A stretch of 7,688 bases of DNA from Brevundimonas sp. UBA7534. GTDB lineage: Bacteria; Pseudomonadota; Alphaproteobacteria; Caulobacterales; Caulobacteraceae. Below the pieces are notes generated by a model. That model did no database searches. It was given only the letters and a program-made list of their open reading frames with translations, and was not told where the DNA came from. Shown piece after piece: positions 6,501-7,688 of this stretch. Position numbers and translations under genes: made by a program. Position 1 is the first letter of the stretch, and each line of letters starts with the position of its first letter. Location of the stretch: contig NZ_DLMO01000149.1 of assembly GCF_002479325.1 (NCBI RefSeq), positions 4,223-11,910 of the forward strand, given 5' to 3'.

Positions 6501-7688
6501 GGCCCCGCTGTTCCGGCCGGTCACGACGGACATCCAGGGCGAAAAACGCTTCACCTCGACCATCGCCCGCCGTCTGGACACGCTCGGCGCGCTCACGCGC
6601 GGCGAGCGCCGGACGGCCGGGGCGGGCCTCTTCCGGGCCGAGGACAATCTGGAAAGCCCATGGGCGCGCCGGGCCCTGCTGGTCTTCTACGGGGCCCTGG
6701 CGTTCGGCGAACTCGCTGCGATGACGCTCGAGACCTTCATGACCAAAACGGGTCTCAAGCTGCTCGACGCCGACGGCGGGCTCAAGCCGTCCGACGACCT
6801 GCCGCCGATCCACACCTTCCTCAACCGCCTGCTGGCGCTCAGGATCGCCGACCAGAACGCCTTGTTCGAGGACTTCGACCGCATTCTCTCGGGCATCCTC
6901 GAGCGCGCCGCCGCGTCGGGGGATCTGGACCGTGGACTTGAAGACATCGAGGCGGAGGAATTGGCGGTTCTGCACCAGGAAACCATCCGAACCGATGTCT
7001 CGACCGGCGCTGAAACCGCCCTGGTGACCTTCTCGCTCAGGGTTCGTCGCGACATCCTGCTCTCGCATGACGCGCTGGCCCGGGCCGCCGACGTCGCCCA
7101 TCAGCTGGTCGTGAACGCCAAATCCGGCCGGGCGGCGGTCGCCGAGCTCGGCCTGACCACCGCCACGGACGAGGACCGGCTGGTCGCCGCCGTTCGCCTG
7201 ATCCGGCCCGATGGACGTCAGACCCTGCCGGAGAGGACCTTCGAGGAATCGGCCTGGAAGCCCGCGGCGGTCGATGAATGGCGCCGCATCTGGGATGAGG
7301 AGGTGGCGGGAACCGACCCCTGGCGGACGCGCGAGCTCACGCTCGCGACCGGTCTGCTGCTGCCGATCTGGGGTCGGCTGCCCGCGCGCGGCTGTTCTGT
7401 GCGTCGGGTCAGGGCGCCGGACGGCCGGCGCTGGCTGGGGCGTGTGCTGGACCAGGTCCAGGCCCGGAGCCTCAAGGCGAGCCTCGGCCTGACCGATGTC
7501 GGCGAGGCGTGGTCGGACGGGGCGAGGACCGTCGCCACCTTGCTGGATCGCAACGTCCAGCTCTCGCTGGAGGGCGGCCTGTGGCTCAAGCGGTCGCGGG
7601 TCATGGACCGCTGGCGGATCGAGGTCGTCGGCGGGCGGACGGACCGGGACGCCCTGGTCGCGCTCGGGTGCTTCGTCGAGATCATCGC
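3529..7688 (+). CDS. N6-adenine-type methyltransferase fused to Strawberry-notch-type helicase, 3' end outside window
   Basis: The reading frame is uninterrupted from the ATG at 3529 (GGAG 8 bases upstream) to the right edge, 1386 full codons with no stop. An N-terminal helical part (~1-115) precedes a class I SAM methyltransferase (~120-285): QFSTPPHLA at 121-129, SAM-binding LEPSAGTG at 145-152, and catalytic NPPF at 211-214, typical of gamma-type N6-adenine methyltransferases. After a linker, a Strawberry-notch-like superfamily 2 ATPase begins at ~405: LPPAMRDQGWISDAQ, Walker A-like GDGTGCGKGR (473-482, Lys480), DEAH box (582-585), and VSATGA motif III (625-630). Lobe two carries FSDAGGTGRSYHAD (941-954) and motif VI QGLGRSHRTHQ (979-989), followed by a family-like C-terminal region. 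All ATPase landmarks look intact. The last residues visible (LGCFVEIIA-like) resemble the end of family members, so probably little is missing. Such fusions are usually annotated as bifunctional methyltransferase/DEAD-box helicase on mobile elements. Phage P1 DarB, an anti-restriction protein, has a similar architecture. Domain calls are firm; an anti-restriction role is inference. Confidence 0.95.
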   Translation, partial: MSSTPNLSLFADPAAGDAAANILAAARALAAHLARSRPLDRKLVAAIMTTAFGGSDAEGAWAWRDAYDAIEAATVLQVRRLAPQVGRLEDAPAEITALLAAVSALGLTQSRRSEAQVAFDQFSTPPHLAALAVLAAQVRPGDRVLEPSAGTGLIASVAEACGGLLSLNELATGRADLLDGLFPGADRTRHDGRHIHDLSAGSGEFDVVVCNPPFSNLAAHLTAALKALADHGRLAAIVPLNALTDAALLRRLCEVGAVVSRIALPSGGFAKHGTSVETGLLVIDRAEGSAGAAPLQSADDLQSAARMTGAISPRIGARPRTRLPVTIDALLGPRARGLALPSGRLAFLGGAAALTYEVRAWTGEGRDVGLYQAHALGRIVLPEPRPHPSPLVESGPMASVAPPAPTYRPVLPPAMRDQGWISDAQTEMVIYAGEAHAAHLPGQWRLDAAPHHMVLAPEDQEDAVQLRRGFFLGDGTGCGKGRQIAAVIADNMSQGRVRALWLSRNDALLEDARRDWAAIGGGAHDIVPLSSWKQGDAIRLDRGILYTTYATLRQPARGARQSRLDQIIAWLGADFDGVIAFDEAHAMANAAGGGKGARGTKKASLQGMAGLALQNRLPDARVLYVSATGATTAENLAYAARLGLWGGPEAPFMSRADFLEAMDRGGVAAMELVARELKALGLYVARGLSFEGVEYEPLVHPLTSDDIAIWDAWADAFQLIHANLAEALKAVGVNDEASKPRSGQAASAAHSAFEGAKLRFFGHLLAGLKAPSLVASIREDLGHDRSAVVQIVSTNEAVMERRLASVPPEEWNNLAIDMTPREYVLDYLREAFPIHLMEAVEGESGEVTLVPVMDDGRPAVSQEALARRESLIERMACLPAVPGVLDALLEALGADAVAEITGRSRRVVVGDGRRLVERRGASAARAETDAFMSGRKRVLIFSDAGGTGRSYHADLSAANRQRRVHYLVEPGWRADAAIQGLGRSHRTHQASAPLFRPVTTDIQGEKRFTSTIARRLDTLGALTRGERRTAGAGLFRAEDNLESPWARRALLVFYGALAFGELAAMTLETFMTKTGLKLLDADGGLKPSDDLPPIHTFLNRLLALRIADQNALFEDFDRILSGILERAAASGDLDRGLEDIEAEELAVLHQETIRTDVSTGAETALVTFSLRVRRDILLSHDALARAADVAHQLVVNAKSGRAAVAELGLTTATDEDRLVAAVRLIRPDGRQTLPERTFEESAWKPAAVDEWRRIWDEEVAGTDPWRTRELTLATGLLLPIWGRLPARGCSVRRVRAPDGRRWLGRVLDQVQARSLKASLGLTDVGEAWSDGARTVATLLDRNVQLSLEGGLWLKRSRVMDRWRIEVVGGRTDRDALVALGCFVEII

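Noticed and set aside
5035..7101. 688-codon open frame on the minus strand inside the fusion gene
   Set aside because: Same register effect: it is codon-aligned with the plus-strand helicase frame and ends at a sense TCA codon. The plus strand carries all ATPase motifs.
1..7688. tRNA, rRNA, CRISPR arrays, insertion sequences and integrase attachment sites
   Set aside because: No cloverleaf, spaced direct repeats, transposase motifs or flanking terminal repeats were seen on either strand. The small overlapping frames in the window are off-frame readings of the four genes.

Overview
The window is very GC-rich (by eye about 70%). All three visible stop codons are TGA, and the codons TTA, CTA and TCA are nearly absent. 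This codon style and the protein content suggest an alphaproteobacterium, perhaps in or near Caulobacterales or Sphingomonadales. The genus is a guess. No housekeeping gene, tRNA or rRNA is visible. The four genes are of the kind carried by conjugative plasmids, integrative elements and large phages, so I read this as accessory DNA inside a mobile or island region.

Layout: all four genes lie on the + strand and are closely packed. (1) The last ~121 codons of a RadC-type JAB/MPN-domain gene (2-367) enter from the left edge. (2) Seven bases later comes a 300-residue DUF7146/Toprim primase-like protein (375-1277). (3) After a 51-base gap holding a perfect 9-bp inverted repeat comes a 680-residue ParB-like protein (1329-3371) with a ParB N-terminal fold, an HTH region and a long C-terminal extension. 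(4) After a 157-base gap holding a perfect 13-bp hairpin and a G-rich leader comes a giant fusion of an N6-adenine-type methyltransferase and a Strawberry-notch-type helicase. It has at least 1386 codons and runs off the right edge without a stop.

How they may work together (inference): a JAMM-domain protein, a Toprim protein, a ParB-like DNA-binding protein and a methyltransferase-helicase fusion form a DNA-handling set typical of the maintenance or establishment regions of mobile elements. The fusion resembles in architecture the phage P1 anti-restriction protein DarB (methyltransferase plus helicase). A role in protecting or processing newly arrived element DNA is therefore plausible, but the sequence alone does not show it. 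Two proteins lack residues that their classical relatives need: the ParB-like protein lacks the ENxxR CTP-binding motif, and the Toprim protein lacks zinc-ribbon cysteines and has a Gly in place of the second Asp of DxD. Both may act differently from textbook ParB and primase.
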